From Doryteuthis pealeii (lineage: Eukaryota; Mollusca; Cephalopoda; Myopsida; Loliginidae): a DNA stretch of 64,000 bases. The notes under the pieces were generated by a model. It did not search any database. It was not told the DNA's origin and worked only from the letters and a program-made list of their open reading frames with translations. A program made the position numbers and the translations under genes. Shown piece after piece: positions 21,529 through 34,850 of the stretch; the stretch's first letter is position 1, and each line of letters opens with the position of its first letter. The DNA is taken from contig CM042176.1 in assembly GCA_023376005.1 (NCBI GenBank), positions 15,886,816 to 15,950,815 on the forward strand, given 5' to 3'.

Positions 21529-22716
21529 AGATTTATGTTGTAATTTCATTAGTCATGTTTATTCTAATTGAGAACCTTGAAAAGTTTCATCATTGAGGTC
21601 AAAGGTCACACAAAAACAAACAAAAAATCCACCTTTTGATAAGAAGCCCCCCCTCTCTCTCTCTCTCACAATGAGTGTCATTTCGGTATAAACTATCAAA
21701 TTGTCACAATACATTTACACCCAATTCGTATTCACTGACCTATAATACAATTAGCATGGGATGGAGGTAGGAGTGGAGGGAAGGACTGCAATCTAATAAT
21801 ACGCAATGATCGATGACCTGACTTGATTAGTATTGAGCAACTTAACCACTAAATGATGACCCTCCACCCTCACCCCCCTTCAAGTGAGACGGCAACAACC
21901 AGGTGAGTGTGGAATGAAATAAGACTGAATCTCAGAATCTCAGACAATGTAAGAAGGCCGAAGAATATAAGAGCCAAAAGTTTGTGTTAAAACAACAATG
22001 ATGAAGATACTAGACAAAAGTTTGTGGAATGATGGAAAGACTGAATCTCAGAACTCACACAATTGTAAGAAGGCCGAAGAATATAAGAGCCAAAAGTTTG
22101 TGAAAACAACATATGAAGATACTGACTAAATGAGGTGGAATGATGGCAAAGACTTGAATCTCAGAATCTCACACAATGTAAGAAGGCTGAAGAATATAAG
22201 AGCAAAAGTTTGTGTTAAAAAACAACAATGATGAAGATACTAGACTAAATGGTGTGGAATGATGGAAAGATGAATCTCAGAATCTCACACAATGTAAGAA
22301 GGCCGAAGAATGTAACAACAAAATTTGTGAAACAACAATAAGAAGATATATTTATATGAGGAAAATATAAGCGAATGAAAGAACAAAACTCAGACAAAAA
22401 GGTGTAGTATATTTCGCTGTGTTGCCCGCTTCATCAGCTTTTATTGAATTATTCAGATATACAAGTGTTTATAGAAGGCGGGAAGTAGGATAGGGGTAAG
22501 TTTTTTGGTGAGGGAAAATGTTGATTGGTTATATAGGGACATCTTTGGGAGAGATGAGAACGAATCGAGGGAAAAGAGTTGAGGAGGGGTAGAAAACCTC
22601 TCATAACAAGAGAAACTCTTGTTTATTTCACTTTGGGAGCCATATGTTTGCGTCGTTCATTTTCATTCACCGTAAAATCTACACTGAAAATACAAATTTG
22701 TTTGAATCAATACAAC

Positions 22717-22751
<35 letters not shown>

Positions 22752-23090
22752 AAAATATCATAAAATGTGTTTCTTAAAAACAATTAAGTTCATTTCAAAT
22801 AATGCTTGCGCATTATTTGAAAAGCACAATTAAGGAACACATTTTATGATATTTTTGTGTTTAAAAAACATGCATTTGTATTGATTTACGGTGAAATGAA
22901 AATGGCCAACCAAAACAAACGGCTTCCTCAAAGTAAAAAATCACGGAGATTACTCTCATTTATGTAGCTAATGTTCAGATTACCAACTTTGACTAGAAAA
23001 TTAGAAAAAAAAATCTAAAACCAAAAAAAGCCATAGGCAGCCATTTTTATGCGCAGGGTTAATAAATGTTTTACCGAATTTCTGTTTCGT
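21529..23090. repeat. Unique segment of cassette 1 (duplicated at 24.5 kb)
   Basis: Nearly identical to 24522-25869 from tttatgttgtaatttcatta onward. It contains about four irregular units of about 115 bases (gaatctcagaatctcacaca; gtaagaaggccgaagaat), against two in cassette 2. There is a hammerhead-like end on the minus strand near 22410-22440 and a long hairpin at 22626-22940. No coding exon recognised. Confidence 0.85.
22626..22940. mobile_element. Hairpin (foldback) element
   Basis: Arms of roughly 140 bases: tttcactttgggagccatat... to aacaattaagttc... on the left, mirrored by ...gcacaattaagg to ggcttcctcaaagtaaa on the right. They meet near aaataatgcttgcgcattat. It is carried once in each cassette (second copy about 25405-25725). 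Confidence 0.8.
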
Positions 23091-24222
23091 TGTTCCTTTG
23101 TAAATGGATTTCTTTAGTTAAAATCCTTACCCTTCATTTACCATTTCCTAACCCTTTGTAAATGGATTCTTAGTTAAAATCCTTACCCTTCTATTTACCA
23201 TTTCATAACCCTTGTAAATGGATTCATTAGTTAAAATCCTTACCCTTCATTTACCATTTCATAACCCTTTGTAAATGGATTCTTAGTTAAAATCCTTACC
23301 CTTCATTTACCATTTCATAACCCTTTGTTCATAATGTAAATGATTCTTAGTTAAATCCTTACCCTTCATTTACCATTTCATAACCCTTTGTAAATGGATT
23401 CATTAGGTAAAATCCTTACCCTTCATTTACCATTTCATAACCCTTTGAAATGGATTCTTAGTTAAAATCCTTACCCTTCATTTACCATTTCATAACCCTT
23501 TGAAATGGATTCTTAGTTTAAAATCCTTACCCTTCATTTACCATTTCATAACCCCTTTGTAAATGGATTCTTAGTTAAAATCCTTACCCTTACAATATAT
23601 AACCTTTGTTTTCATAACCCTTTGTAAATGAATTCATTAGTTAAAATCCTTACCCTTCATTTACCATTTCATAACACTTTGTAAATGAGATTCTTAGTTA
23701 AAATCCTTACCTTCATTTACCATTTCATAACCCTTTGTAAATGGATTCATTAGTTAAAATCCTTACCCTTCATTTACCATTTCATAACCCTTTGTAAAAT
23801 GGATTCTTTAGTTAAAATCCTTACCCTTCATTTACCATTTCATAACCCTTTGTAAATGGATTCTTTAGTTAAAATCCTTACCCTTCATTTACCATTTCAT
23901 AACCCTTTGTAAATGGATTCATTAGTTAAAATCCTTACCCTTCATTTACCATTTCATAACCTTTGTTCAAACCCTTTGTAAATGATTCTTAGTTAAAATC
24001 CTTACCCTTCATTTACCATTTCATAACCCTTTGTAAATGGATTCATTAGTTAAAATCCTTACCCTTCATTTACCATTTCATAACCCTTTGTAAATGGATT
24101 CCTTAGTTAAAATCCTTACCCTTCATTTACCATTTCATAACCCTTTGTAAATGGATTCTTTAGTTAAAATCCTTACCCTTCATTACCATTTCATAACCCT
24201 TTGTAAATGTGATTCTTTAGCT
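23091..24222. repeat. 57-bp minisatellite array 1, about 20 copies
   Basis: Unit: ttagttaaaatccttaccc, ttcatttaccatttcataac, cctttgtaaatggatt. Many units here carry 1-3 base deletions. CATTTAC and GTAAATG inside each unit can pair as a hairpin. Confidence 0.97.
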
Positions 24223-24289
24223 TATCTCTCTCTTTGAGAGATGAGGGGAGAGGCAAGAGATGAGGAGGAGAGGGGAGAGATAGAGAGAG

Positions 24290-24326
<37 letters not shown>

Positions 24327-24428
24327 GAGAGAGAGAGAGGAGAGAGAGAGAGAGGAGAGAGAGAGAGAGGAGGAGAGAGAGAGAGAAGAGGAGAGGAGAG
24401 AGAGAGAGGAGAGAGAGAGAGAGAGGAG

Positions 24429-24464
<36 letters not shown>

Positions 24465-24469
24465 GAGAG

Positions 24470-24521
<52 letters not shown>
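24223..24521. repeat. Polypurine (GAGA)n tract, cassette 2
   Basis: Purine-only run similar to 20978-21528 but shorter. The junction to array 1 reads cttatctctctctttgagag. Confidence 0.93.
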
Positions 24522-25869
24522 TTTATGTTGTAATTTCATTAGTCATGTTTATTCTAATTGAGAACCTTGAAAAGTTTCATCATTGAGGTCAAAGGTCACA
24601 CAAAAAACAAACAAAAAATCCACCTTTTGATAAGCAAGCCCCCCCCTCTCTCTCTCTCTCACAATGAGTGTCATTTCGGTAGAAACTATCAAATTGTCAC
24701 AATACATTTACACCCAATTCCGTATTCACTGACCTATAATACAATTAGCATGGGATGGAGGTAGGAGTGGAGGGAAGACTGCAATCTAATAATACGCAAT
24801 GATCGATGACCTGACTTGATTAGTATTGAGCAACTTAACCACTAAATGATGACCCTCCACCCTCACCCCCCCTTCAAGTGAGACGGCAACAACCAGGTGA
24901 GTGTGGAATGAAACAAAGACTGAATCTCAGAATCTCAGACAATGTAAGAAGGCCGAAGAATATAAGAGCCAAAAGTTTGTGTTAAAAACAACAATGATGA
25001 AGATACTAGACTAAAATTAGTGTGGAATGATGGAAAGACTGAATCTCAGAATCTCACACAATGTAAGAAGGCCGAAGAATGTAACAACCAAAAGTTTGTG
25101 AAAAACAACAATAATGTAGATATATTTAAATGAGGTAAAATATAAGGAATGAAAGAACAAAACTCAGACAAAAATGTGTAGTATATTTCGCTGGGGTTTT
25201 GAATCCGGCTTCATCAGCTTTTATTGAATTATTCAGATCATACAAGTGTTTTATAGAAGGGGGAAGTAGGTAGGTGGGTAAGTTTTGTGGTGAGGGAATA
25301 TTTGATTGGTTATAAGGGACATCTTTGGGGGAATGAGAAGGAAATCAGATGGGAAAAGAGTTGAGGGAGGGAGGTAGAAAACCTACTCATAACAAGAGAA
25401 ACTCCTTGTTTATTTCACTTTGGGGAAGCCATATGTTTTGGTCATTCATTTTCATTTCACCGTAAATCTACACTGAAAATACAAATTTGTTTGAATCAAT
25501 ACAACTGCATTTTTTTTTTTTTTTTTTTTTTTTACACAAAAATATCATAAAATGTGTTCTTAAAAACAATTAAGTTCATTTCAAATAATGCTTGCGCATT
25601 ATTTGAAAAGCACAATTAAGAACACATTTTATGATATTTTTGTGTTAAAAAACATGCAGTTGTATTGATTTACGGTGAAATGAAAATGGCCAACCAAAAC
25701 AAACGGCTTCCTCAAAGTAAAAAATCACGGGAGATTACTCTCATTTATGTAGCTAATGTTCAGATTACCAACTTTGACTAGAAAATTAGAAAAAAAAATC
25801 TAAAACCCAAAAAAAGCCATAGGCAGCCATTTTTATGCGCAGGGTTAATAAATGTTTTACCGAATTTCT
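24522..25869. repeat. Unique segment of cassette 2
   Basis: Second copy of 21529-23090 in the same orientation, including the foldback element (about 25405-25725). It is shorter because two of the about 115-bp internal units are absent. Confidence 0.88.
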
Positions 25870-28800
25870 GTTTCGTTGTTCCTTTGTAAATGGATTCTTT
25901 AGTTAAAATCCTTACCCTTCATTTACCATTTCCTAACCCTTTGTAAATGGATTCATTAGTTAAAATCCTTACCCTTCATTTACCATTTCATAACCCTTTG
26001 CAAATGGATTCATTAGTTAAAATCCTTACCCTTCATTTACCATTTCATAACCCTTTGTAAATGGATTCATTAGTTAAAATCCTTACCCTTCATTTACCAT
26101 TTCATAACCCTTTGTAAATGGATTTTAGTTAAAATCCCTTCATTTACCATTTCATAACCCTTTGTAAATGGATTCATTAGTTAAAATCCTTACCCTTCAT
26201 TTACCATTTCATAACCCTTTGCAAATGGATTCATTTAGTTAAAATCCTTACCCTTCATTTACCATTTCATAACCCTTTGCAAATGGATTCATTAGTTAAA
26301 ATCCTTACCCTTCATTTACCATTCATAACATTCATTACCCTGCAAAATGGATTCATTAGTTAAATCCTTACCTTCATTTACCATTTCATAACCTTTGTAA
26401 ATGGATTCATTAGTTAAAATCCTTACCCTTCATTTACCATTTCATAACCTTTGTAAATGGATTCTTAGTTAAAATCCTTACCCTTCATTTACCATTTCAT
26501 AACCCTTTGTAAATGGATTCATTAGTTAAAATCCTTACCCTTCATTTACCATTTCATAACCCTTTGTAAATGGATTCATTAGTTAAAATCCTTACCCTTC
26601 ATTTACCATTTCATAACCCTTTGTAAATGGATTCATTAGTTAAAATCCTTACCCTTCATTTACCATTTCATAACCCTTTGTAAATGGATTCATTAGTTAA
26701 AATCCTTACCCTTCATTTACCATTTCATAACCTTTTGTAAATGGATTCAGTTAAAATCCTTACCCTTCATTTACCATTTCATAACCCTTTGTGGATTCAT
26801 TAGTTAAAATCCTTACCCTTCATTTACCATTTCATAACCCTTTGTAAATGGATTCTTAGTTAAAATCCTTACCCTTCATTTACCATTTCATAACCTTTGT
26901 AAATGGATTCATTAGTTAAAATCCTTACCCTTCATTTACCATTTCATAACCCTTTGTAAATGGATTCATTAGTTAAAATCCTTACCCTTCATTTACCATT
27001 TCATAACCCTTTGTAAATGGATTCATTAGTTAAAATCCTTACCCTTCATTTACCATTTCATAACCCTTTGTAAATGGATTCATTAGTTAAAATCCTTACC
27101 CTTCATTTACCATTTCATAACCCTTTGTAAATGGATTTTTAGTTAAAATCCTTACCTTCATTTACCATTTCATAACCCTTTGTAATGGATTCATTAGTTA
27201 AAATCCTTACCCTTCATTTACCATTTCATAACCCTTTGTAAATGGATTCATTAGTTAAAATCTTACCCTTCATTTACCATTTCATAACCCTTTGTAAATG
27301 GATTCATTAGTTAAAATCCTTACCCTTCATTTACCATTTCATAACCCTTTGTAAATGGATTCATTAGTTAAAATCCTTACCCTTCATTTACCATTTCATA
27401 ACCCTTTGTAAATGGATTCATTAGTTAAAATCCTTACCCTTCATTTACCATTTCATAACCCTTTGTAAATGGATTCATTAGTTAAAATCCTTACCCTTCA
27501 TTTACCATTTCATAACCCTTTGTAAATGGATTCATTAGTTAAAATCCTTACCCTTCATTTACCATTTCATAACCCTTTGTAAATGGATTCATTAGTTAAA
27601 ATCCTTACCCTTCATTTACCATTTCATAACCCTTTGTAAATGGATTCTTAGTTAAAATCCTTACCTTCATTTACCATTTCATAACCCTTTGTAAATGGAT
27701 TCATTAGTTAAAATCCTTACCCTTCATTTACCATTTCATAACCCTTTGTAAATGGATTCATTAGTTAAAATCCTTACCCTTCATTTACCATTTCATAACC
27801 CTTTGTAAATGGATTCATTAGTTAAAATCCTTACCCTTCATTTACCATTTCATAACCCTTTGTAAATGGATTCATTAGTTAAAATCCTTACCCTTCATTT
27901 ACCATTTCATAACCCTTTGTAAATGGATTCATTAGTTAAAATCCTTACCCTTCATTTACCATTTCATAACCCTTTGTAAATGGATTCATTAGTTAAAATC
28001 CTTACCCTTCATTTACCATTTCATAACCCTTTGTAAATGGATTCATTAGTTAAATCCTTACCCTTCATTTACCATTTCATAACCCTTTGTAAATGGATTC
28101 ATTAGTTAAAATCCTTACCCTTCATTTACCATTTCATAACCCTTTGTAAATGGATTCATTAGTTAAAATCCTTACCCTTCATTTACCATTTCATAACCCT
28201 TTGTAATGGATTCATTAGTTAAAATCCTTACCTTCATTTACCATTTCATAACCCTTTGTAAATGGATTCATTAGTTAAAATCCTTACCCTTCATTTACCA
28301 TTTCATAACCCTTTGTAAATGGATTCTTTAGTTAAAATCCTTACCCTTCATTTACCATTTCATAACCCTTTGTAAATGGATTCATTAGTTAAATCCTTAC
28401 CCTTCATTTACCATTTCATAACCTTTGTAAATGGATTCATTAGTTAAAATCCTTACCCTTCATTTACCATTTCATAACCCTTTGTAAATGGATTCATTAG
28501 TTAAAATCCTTACCCTTCATTTACCATTTCATAACCCTTTGTAAATGGATTCTTTAGTTAAAATCCTTACCCTTCATTTACCATTTCATAACCCTTTGTA
28601 AATGGATTCATTAGTTAAAATCCTTACCCTTCATTTACCATTTCATAACCCTTTGTAAATGGATTCATTAGTTAAAATCCTTACCCTTCATTTACCATTT
28701 CATAACCCTTTGTAAATGGATTCATTAGTTAAAATCCTTACCCTTCATTTACCATTTCATAACCCTTTGTGAATGGATTCATTAGTTAAAATCCTTACCC

Positions 28801-30814
28801 TTCATTTACCATTTCATAACCCTTTGTAAATGGATTCATTAGTTAAAATCCTTACCCTTCATTTACCATTTCATAACCCTTTGTAAATGGATTCATTAGT
28901 TAAAATCCTTACCCTTCATTTACCATTTCATAACCCTTTGTAATGGATTCATTAGTTAAAATCCTTACCCTTCATTTACCATTTCATAACCCTTTGTGAA
29001 TGGATTCATTAGTTAAAATCCTTACCCTTCATTTACCATTTCATAACCCTTTGTGAATGGATTCATTAGTTAAAATCCTTACCCTTCATTTACCATTTCA
29101 TAACCCTTTGTAATGGATTCATTAGTTAAAATCCTTACCCTTCATTTACCATTTCATAACCCTTTGTAAATGGATTCATTAGTTAAAATCCTTACCCTTC
29201 ATTTACCATTTCATAACCCTTTGTAAATGGATTCATTAGTTAAAATCCTTACCCTTCATTTACCATTTCATAACCCTTTGTAAATGGATTCATTAGTTAA
29301 AATCCTTACCCTTCATTTACCATTTCATAACCCTTTGTAAATGGATTCATTAGTTAAAATCCTTACCCTTCATTTACCATTTCATAACCCTTTGTAAATG
29401 GATTCATTAGTTAAAATCCTTACCCTTCATTTACCATTTCATAACCCTTTGTAAATGGATTCATTAGTTAAAATCCTTACCCTTCATTTACCATTTCATA
29501 ACCCTTTGTAAATGGATTCATTAGTTAAAATCCTTACCCTTCATTTACCATTTCATAACCTTTGTAAATGGATTCATTAGTTAAAATCCTTACCCTTCAT
29601 TTACCATTTCATAACCCTTTGTAAATGGATTCATTAGTTAAAATCCTTACCCTTCATTTACCATTTCATAACCCTTTGTAAATGGATTCTTTAGTTAAAA
29701 TCCTTACCCTTCATTTACCATTTCATAACCCTTTGTAAATGGATTCTTTAGTTAAAATCCTTACCCTTCATTTACCATTTCATAACCCTTTGTAAATGGA
29801 TTCATTAGTTAAAATCCTTACCCTTCATTTACCATTTCATAACCCTTTGTAAATGGATTCATTAGTTAAAATCCTTACCCTTCATTTACCATTTCATAAC
29901 CCTTTGTAAATGGATTCTTTAGTTAAAATCCTTACCCTTCATTTACCATTTCATAACCCTTTGTAAATGGATTCTTTAGTTAAAATCCTTACCCTTCATT
30001 TACCATTTCATAACCCTTTGTAAATGGATTCTTTAGTTAAAATCCTTACCCTTCATTTACCATTTCATAACCCTTTGTAAATGGATTCTTTAGTTAAAAT
30101 CCTTACCCTTCATTTACCATTTCATAACCTTTGTAAATGGATTCTTTAGTTAAAATCCTTACCCTTCATTTACCATTTCATAACCCTTTGTAAATGGATT
30201 CTTTAGTTAAAATCCTTACCCTTCATTTACCATTTCATAACCCTTTGTAAATGGATTCTTTAGTTAAAATCCTTACCCTTCATTTACCATTTCATAACCC
30301 TTTGTAAATGGATTCATTAGTTAAAATCCTTACCCTTCATTTACCATTTCATAACCCTTTGTAAATGGATTCTTTAGTTAAAATCCTTACCTTCATTTAC
30401 CATTTCATAACCCTTTGTAAATGGATTCTTTAGTTAAAATCCTTACCCTTCATTTACCATTTCATAACCCTTTGTAAATGGATTCATTAGTTAAAATCCT
30501 TACCCTTCATTTACCATTTCATAACCCTTTGTAAATGGATTCTTTAGTTAAAATCCTTACCCTTCATTTACCATTTCATAACCCTTTGTAAATGGATTCT
30601 TTAGTTAAAATCCTTACCTTCATTTACCATTTCATAACCCTTTGTAAATGGATTCTTTAGTTAAAATCCTTACCCTTCATTTACCATTTCATAACCCTTT
30701 GTAAATGGATTCTTAGTTAAAATCCTTACCTTCATTTACCATTTCATAACCCTTTGTAAATGGATTCATTAGTTAAAATCCTTACCCTTCATTTACCATT
30801 TCATAACCCTTTGT
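25870..30814. repeat. 57-bp minisatellite array 2, about 86 copies
   Basis: Same unit and orientation as array 1. Units with ggattcattag dominate the middle, while ggattctttag units cluster at the right end (about 29.7-30.7 kb), which suggests block-wise amplification. No gene within. Confidence 0.97.
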
Positions 30815-31197
30815 CATAGGATGACTTTGAATAGAAAATAAAAGCAAACCACAAAGATGTTTTTTTATTGTTTTTTTTTTACCGTTACAGAAACATTCAC
30901 CAAATCAGAGCTTTATAGTATATAAATATATATGACATCATTATCAGTACTATTCAGCTGTACCTTTTGTTCAGTTGATATACTTACCTGCCCCAGCTGT
31001 GGCAGGTAGGTAAGAATTAATAACAGCTTAGTTCCAGGGGGTCTTCCTCCCAAGCAGCACCTAACCCTTCACCTAGAAGGGGTATGGGATGAGTGGCTTG
31101 CTCAGTAACCAAGGTACTTAAAGAGAATGTCGATAAAAGCTAAACAATTTGTGTAGAGGATTGTAGTGTAATGGTTATCATTGAAGGAAATGGTTTG
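30815..31197. other. No gene seen; short SINE1-like head at the end
   Basis: Ordinary-composition sequence. gtagtgtaatggttatcatt at 31160-31180 looks like a truncated SINE1 head that is cut by the next R1. Confidence 0.45.
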
Positions 31198-31540
31198 TTT
31201 GTTTTACGGCATATCAACCTCAGTGGGTCATTTAATGCCGACAAAGTTTTGAAATAAATTCATTCTTAATAGATACTCAATTTTTTTTATAAACACATTT
31301 TTCTATTTAACCCATAGATGGGACCCTAACATGTACTACCACTCCAGGCCAGAGTGGACCAGGGAGCAATGGTGATGAAGGGGTGCTCCAGATTTTCCAA
31401 ACCTCCAGAACTGGAACCTCACCATCAGATAGAGTTTAACATCATTCCCAGGACCCTTAGCTACCGCTTTCTAGCACCCATATGATAAACAGGGTTGGGT
31501 CTTGCCATAAGGGCAATAGGGTTTGGGCAATCATATAGGT
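31198..31540 (+). mobile_element. R1 repeat, 3' truncated
   Basis: Starts tttgttttacggcatatcaa; ends at gcaatcatataggt where a second R1 begins. Confidence 0.85.
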
Positions 31541-31544
31541 TTGG

Positions 31545-31990
31545 TTTGTTTTACGGCATATCAACCTCAGTGGGTCATTTAATGCCGATAAAGTATTGAA
31601 ATAAATCAATTCTTAATGCATAATACAATTTTGTTTATAAATACTTTTTTCTATTTAACCCATAGATGGGACCCCAACAGGTACTACCACTCCGGGTCAG
31701 AGTGGACCAGGGAGCAATGGTGATGAAGGGGTGCTCCACATTCCCCAAACCTCCAAAACTGGAACCTCACCATCAGATAGAGTTTAACGTCATTCCCAGG
31801 ACATGTAGACCCGCAGCCACCGCCTTCTAGCATCCATATGATAAAAAGGGTTGGGGCTTGCCATAAGGGCAATAGGGTTGGGAAAATCATATAGGTGCTA
31901 GGGCTTGACGTGACCAGCCAATTGATCGGAGGGGGCCTCTCCGACCGCCCATCTAGCCTAAGTAAGGGTCTAAGTGGAATGTCGTAAGTC
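31545..31990 (+). mobile_element. R1 repeat, tandem second copy, 3' truncated
   Basis: Restarts with ttttacggcatatcaacctc directly after the first copy; ends near ggaatgtcgtaagtcattga. Confidence 0.85.
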
Positions 31991-32069
31991 ATTGACTGGG
32001 ACTACTTGTCAAAAAACAAGGAGCAAGTAGCTCTACAAACACAGAATTAAGTGTTGGCTACTTACTCCT

Positions 32070-32640
32070 TTCTTTTTTAATGAAAGAAATGGACTCGCCA
32101 ACCAGAGTTCAAATAGTAATTTATGAGGAAGTGCGTCCCGGTCTCCCGCCTCAAACATTGCTACCCGGTGACTATCAAAATAACGACCCCCAGCTCGTCG
32201 TAATTCTTGTTTATTTAGCGTAATTTGTCACAATTCTTGTTTAGATATGAAGATGGATATATAGTTTGGAATAGACTGAGATAGATAGATAAACAAACAA
32301 AATAATATATATAGATATGAACAAATGGAGATAGATATTTTTGACAAGTAAATGTATTTGGGGGGGGGGTCGCTTCTTTTTTTGTCGTAATTTTTGTTTA
32401 TTTAAACTAAAAACAAGACATTAAACAAACATGAATAAAAAAAAAAATCTTAGTATTTAAAGTAATATAGATAAATATGAACAAATTGAGATAGATAGAT
32501 AGATAGATATGAAGATGGATAGTTTTGAATAGACTGAGCTGGGTCGTTATTTTAATAGTCACCGGGTAGCAATTTTTGAGGCAGGAGATCGGGACGCACT
32601 TCCTCATAAATTACCGTTCAAATCCTAGATAGATATATAT
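32070..32640 (+). mobile_element. SINE1 head fragment used as insertion target
   Basis: gaaatggactcgccaaccag and gttcaaat before the MITE, gttcaaatcct after it: the SINE1 B-box region split by an insertion. Confidence 0.7.
32115..32615. mobile_element. MITE with 8-bp target duplication, copy a
   Basis: 501-bp element with long inverted ends (about 75 bases; GTAATTTATGAGGAAGTGCG at left, mirrored at right). Flanked by gttcaaat on both sides (32107-32114, 32616-32623). The centre holds gatagata-type repeats and poly-G. No coding capacity. The 8-base duplication suggests hAT, P or Merlin-like mobilisation; I cannot choose. Confidence 0.88.
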
Positions 32641-32930
32641 TTACCAACCCCTCCTCACGAGCAGGATGTGACACAAGGTCAATTTCTTAAGTGGGGTTTA
32701 ACAGGTTTGAATTCAGAGTTTTCCTTCTCCTAGACCAGTTGCCTAACCAAGGTTAAAGAGCCCAATGTCTTACTATTTATCCATAGTTGGAGGGAGAGTA
32801 GGATTCATACCTTTCCCAAGGATATTAACGCTAAGTGAAATGCTATTACCACATCCAGGATTTGAACACGGGGCGACAAGTCCATTTCCCATGACTTTAA
32901 CCATTACACCACGCGCTTCCTAGATATAAG
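32636..32930 (-). mobile_element. SINE1, minus orientation, full length
   Basis: gagcaggatgtgacacaagg at the tail side; tRNA-like head (ccattacaccacgcgcttcc) at the right; starts beside a short (TA)n. Confidence 0.85.
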
Positions 32931-33004
32931 GCAGTTTGCATTTCATATAGCACTAATGTCCACGGGAAAGTGTGCAATCCAACTATTGTCCCTCTTGCTA
33001 TAGT

Positions 33005-33290
33005 AGGTTGGATGTTACAGCATGCCAACCCTTGTTGGGTTATTTTATGCTGAAGATGTTATGTTTTATTCATTGAGTATTAGAAAATTTTCAAGATGTT
33101 TACAGAAAATTTTCTAAAACTCAATTTTTTTAAAAAACATTTAACTCATTTTCTTCTATTTAACCCATAGATGAGACCCTAACAGGTACTACCACTCCGG
33201 GTCAGGGTGGACCTGTGTGTAATGGCAAGGAAGACCCACTCCACACTGCCCAGAGATCCAAAATTGAAACTTCACCAGCATTGGGAGTGA
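33005..33290 (+). mobile_element. R1-related repeat (diverged subfamily), truncated
   Basis: acagcatgccaacccttgtt, cccatagatgagacc and ccgggtcagggtggacctg in R1 order. SINE1 scraps lie on either side (32942-33004, 33290-33330). Confidence 0.7.
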
Positions 33291-33546
33291 ATGGTTTCAT
33301 ACCTTTCCCAAGGGTATTAGTCTGAAAGTGAATGCAATGGCATTACAAGAATTCAAACTAGCTTATCAGAATGCCATAGTCCCGTATGTTACACACTACA
33401 CGATGGGGTCTGCCCATAGTGTACTATACACCAGGCCTGCTCATGATGTAATTGAGAGACAGAACTGGAGGCCTATTGAAAATACTTAGAATAACAATTT
33501 GACCAATACCTGAGGATAAGATGTGTTTATAGAAGAAGAAAAATAT

Positions 33547-34010
33547 TGTTACATAATTATTAATACCTAATATTTATGGCAATAGTGTAGAAATCAAAAT
33601 GGCCGTTATAAGCTACAGCCCAGCCTTGAAGGATGAGTGACAAGGCTTGACCTCAGTCCTAACCTTCCGGTGGATACCGTGAGAACTGGTAGAGAGGACC
33701 CTCTCTTCCGGTTTAGATAGTAAGTAAGTTTCAGTCAGTTAGAGGTAGGAGCCGAGCTCGTAGGATGTGAGTCTCACCTGCGCAGATGTCTGGGTTGGGG
33801 ATTGAAAATAAAGTAACATCAAAGTAAAACGAAGTCTTGTGTTTATTACCTAAAAACTAACAATGACACAGGGCTTCTGATAAGGAGAAATCCCTAACAG
33901 AAACCAGACCCGAAGTCCCCAAGAAAGTCCAGACTTTAGAAGAGACCAGACCAAGATTGATGAAGAAATAGCAAAGCTGGACAGAAGAAAATACGACCAG
34001 AAGTAAGTAA
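33547..34010 (+). mobile_element. LTR plus 5' leader of an LTR retrotransposon
   Basis: 33547-33862 starts TGTTACATAA and ends ACTAACA, with aataaagt and gtcttgtgtttatt before the end. It is followed by a purine-rich leader with aagtaagtaag, a possible splice donor. gag/pol are absent. A related junction is at 9.4 kb. Confidence 0.55.
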
Positions 34011-34199
34011 GAAAGGGTATACAACAATATTTAATATTGTAGTAATAATAAATAAGTATATTTTGGCAGCATTTTTTCTTTTTTAAACATGTTTTGTTAA
34101 ACTCAACGGACAATTCTTGTCTGACGAGTTTTTGTTCAATCCTTTCTAACTGTCTGGTATCTTTTTAATATCCGGGTGGAATTGGTGTATGAATCCACC

Positions 34200-34250
34200 A
34201 AAGGTTTTATCACAAGCGCTTTCTGCACAACTTTGTGCCATCATCAGGTG
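34200..34250 (-). ncRNA. Hammerhead-like motif
   Basis: Minus strand: CACAC, CTGATGA, tg, stem II GCACA-AAGT-TGTGC, a, GAAA, GCGCTT, GTG. Core and stem II are excellent; stem I is only CAC/GUG and one extra base precedes GAAA. Probably a decayed copy from a Penelope-like or related element. Confidence 0.45.
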
Positions 34251-34313
34251 TGGAACTGATAAGAGGTTTCCATTGTTTCTTTTTAATAATAAGTATCAAA
34301 CAAAACAAAGAGG

Positions 34314-34850
34314 TAATTAAGATTTTTGGTAAAAGATTATCTACATATTGAAACAGAAACATTTACATTATTTACAGGTCTCAACAAACCCTTTATTCAA
34401 GTGATAAATGATATTCCAAATGCAAGTAAAAATTTCTTTAATTTAAAAGGGTTTTGTAATTTGCTTGAAGCATTGTGTTTATATTGGTTTGCTGGTTGGT
34501 TTCGAAGGCTATCACAATGCAAGTGTAAAGAAAAAAAAAGGTAACTGTGGTGTTGTTTGTTAACCTGTGAGTTATTCTCAACATTTCGGGATAAAAATCC
34601 CATCTACAGGAGATTACTAGAACTGAAGTTGTTGCTAGTGGCTGTTCATTTGATTCTGTCTTATGGCTTCAAAATTCTTTAAATTTCTTAAACCAACAAC
34701 ACTAGAGTAGCAGTTGAAACTGAAACTAAAATACTCTGCCTTAATTGGATCAAGAAGCGTCTTAAATAGACCTCCAGTTCTGGCTCTCAGTTGCACCAGG
34801 AGTAAGCTTGGAGTATAGTACAAAAGGATCCATACCTGCAGCCTTCATGT
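34314..34850 (+). repeat. R4 dispersed repeat, copy 1 (empty MITE site)
   Basis: Shares cagaaacatttacattattt, aatttctttaaatt and gaaactgaaactaaaata with 35625-35850 and 37300-37800. At 34683-34700 the sequence runs ttcttaaaccaacaac with no MITE. Confidence 0.8.

Noticed and set aside
20896..21549. Minus-strand 217-codon Ser/Leu/Pro-rich frame
   Set aside because: Generated by the (GGAGAGA)n tract; the plus strand gives equally long Arg/Glu/Gly frames.
23091..24222. Telomere-like repeat because of repeated taaccc
   Set aside because: cataaccctt occurs once per 57-base unit only; there is no tandem TTAGGG or similar.
25870..30814. CRISPR array
   Set aside because: The 57-base units are head-to-tail without unique spacers, and the host is a eukaryote.
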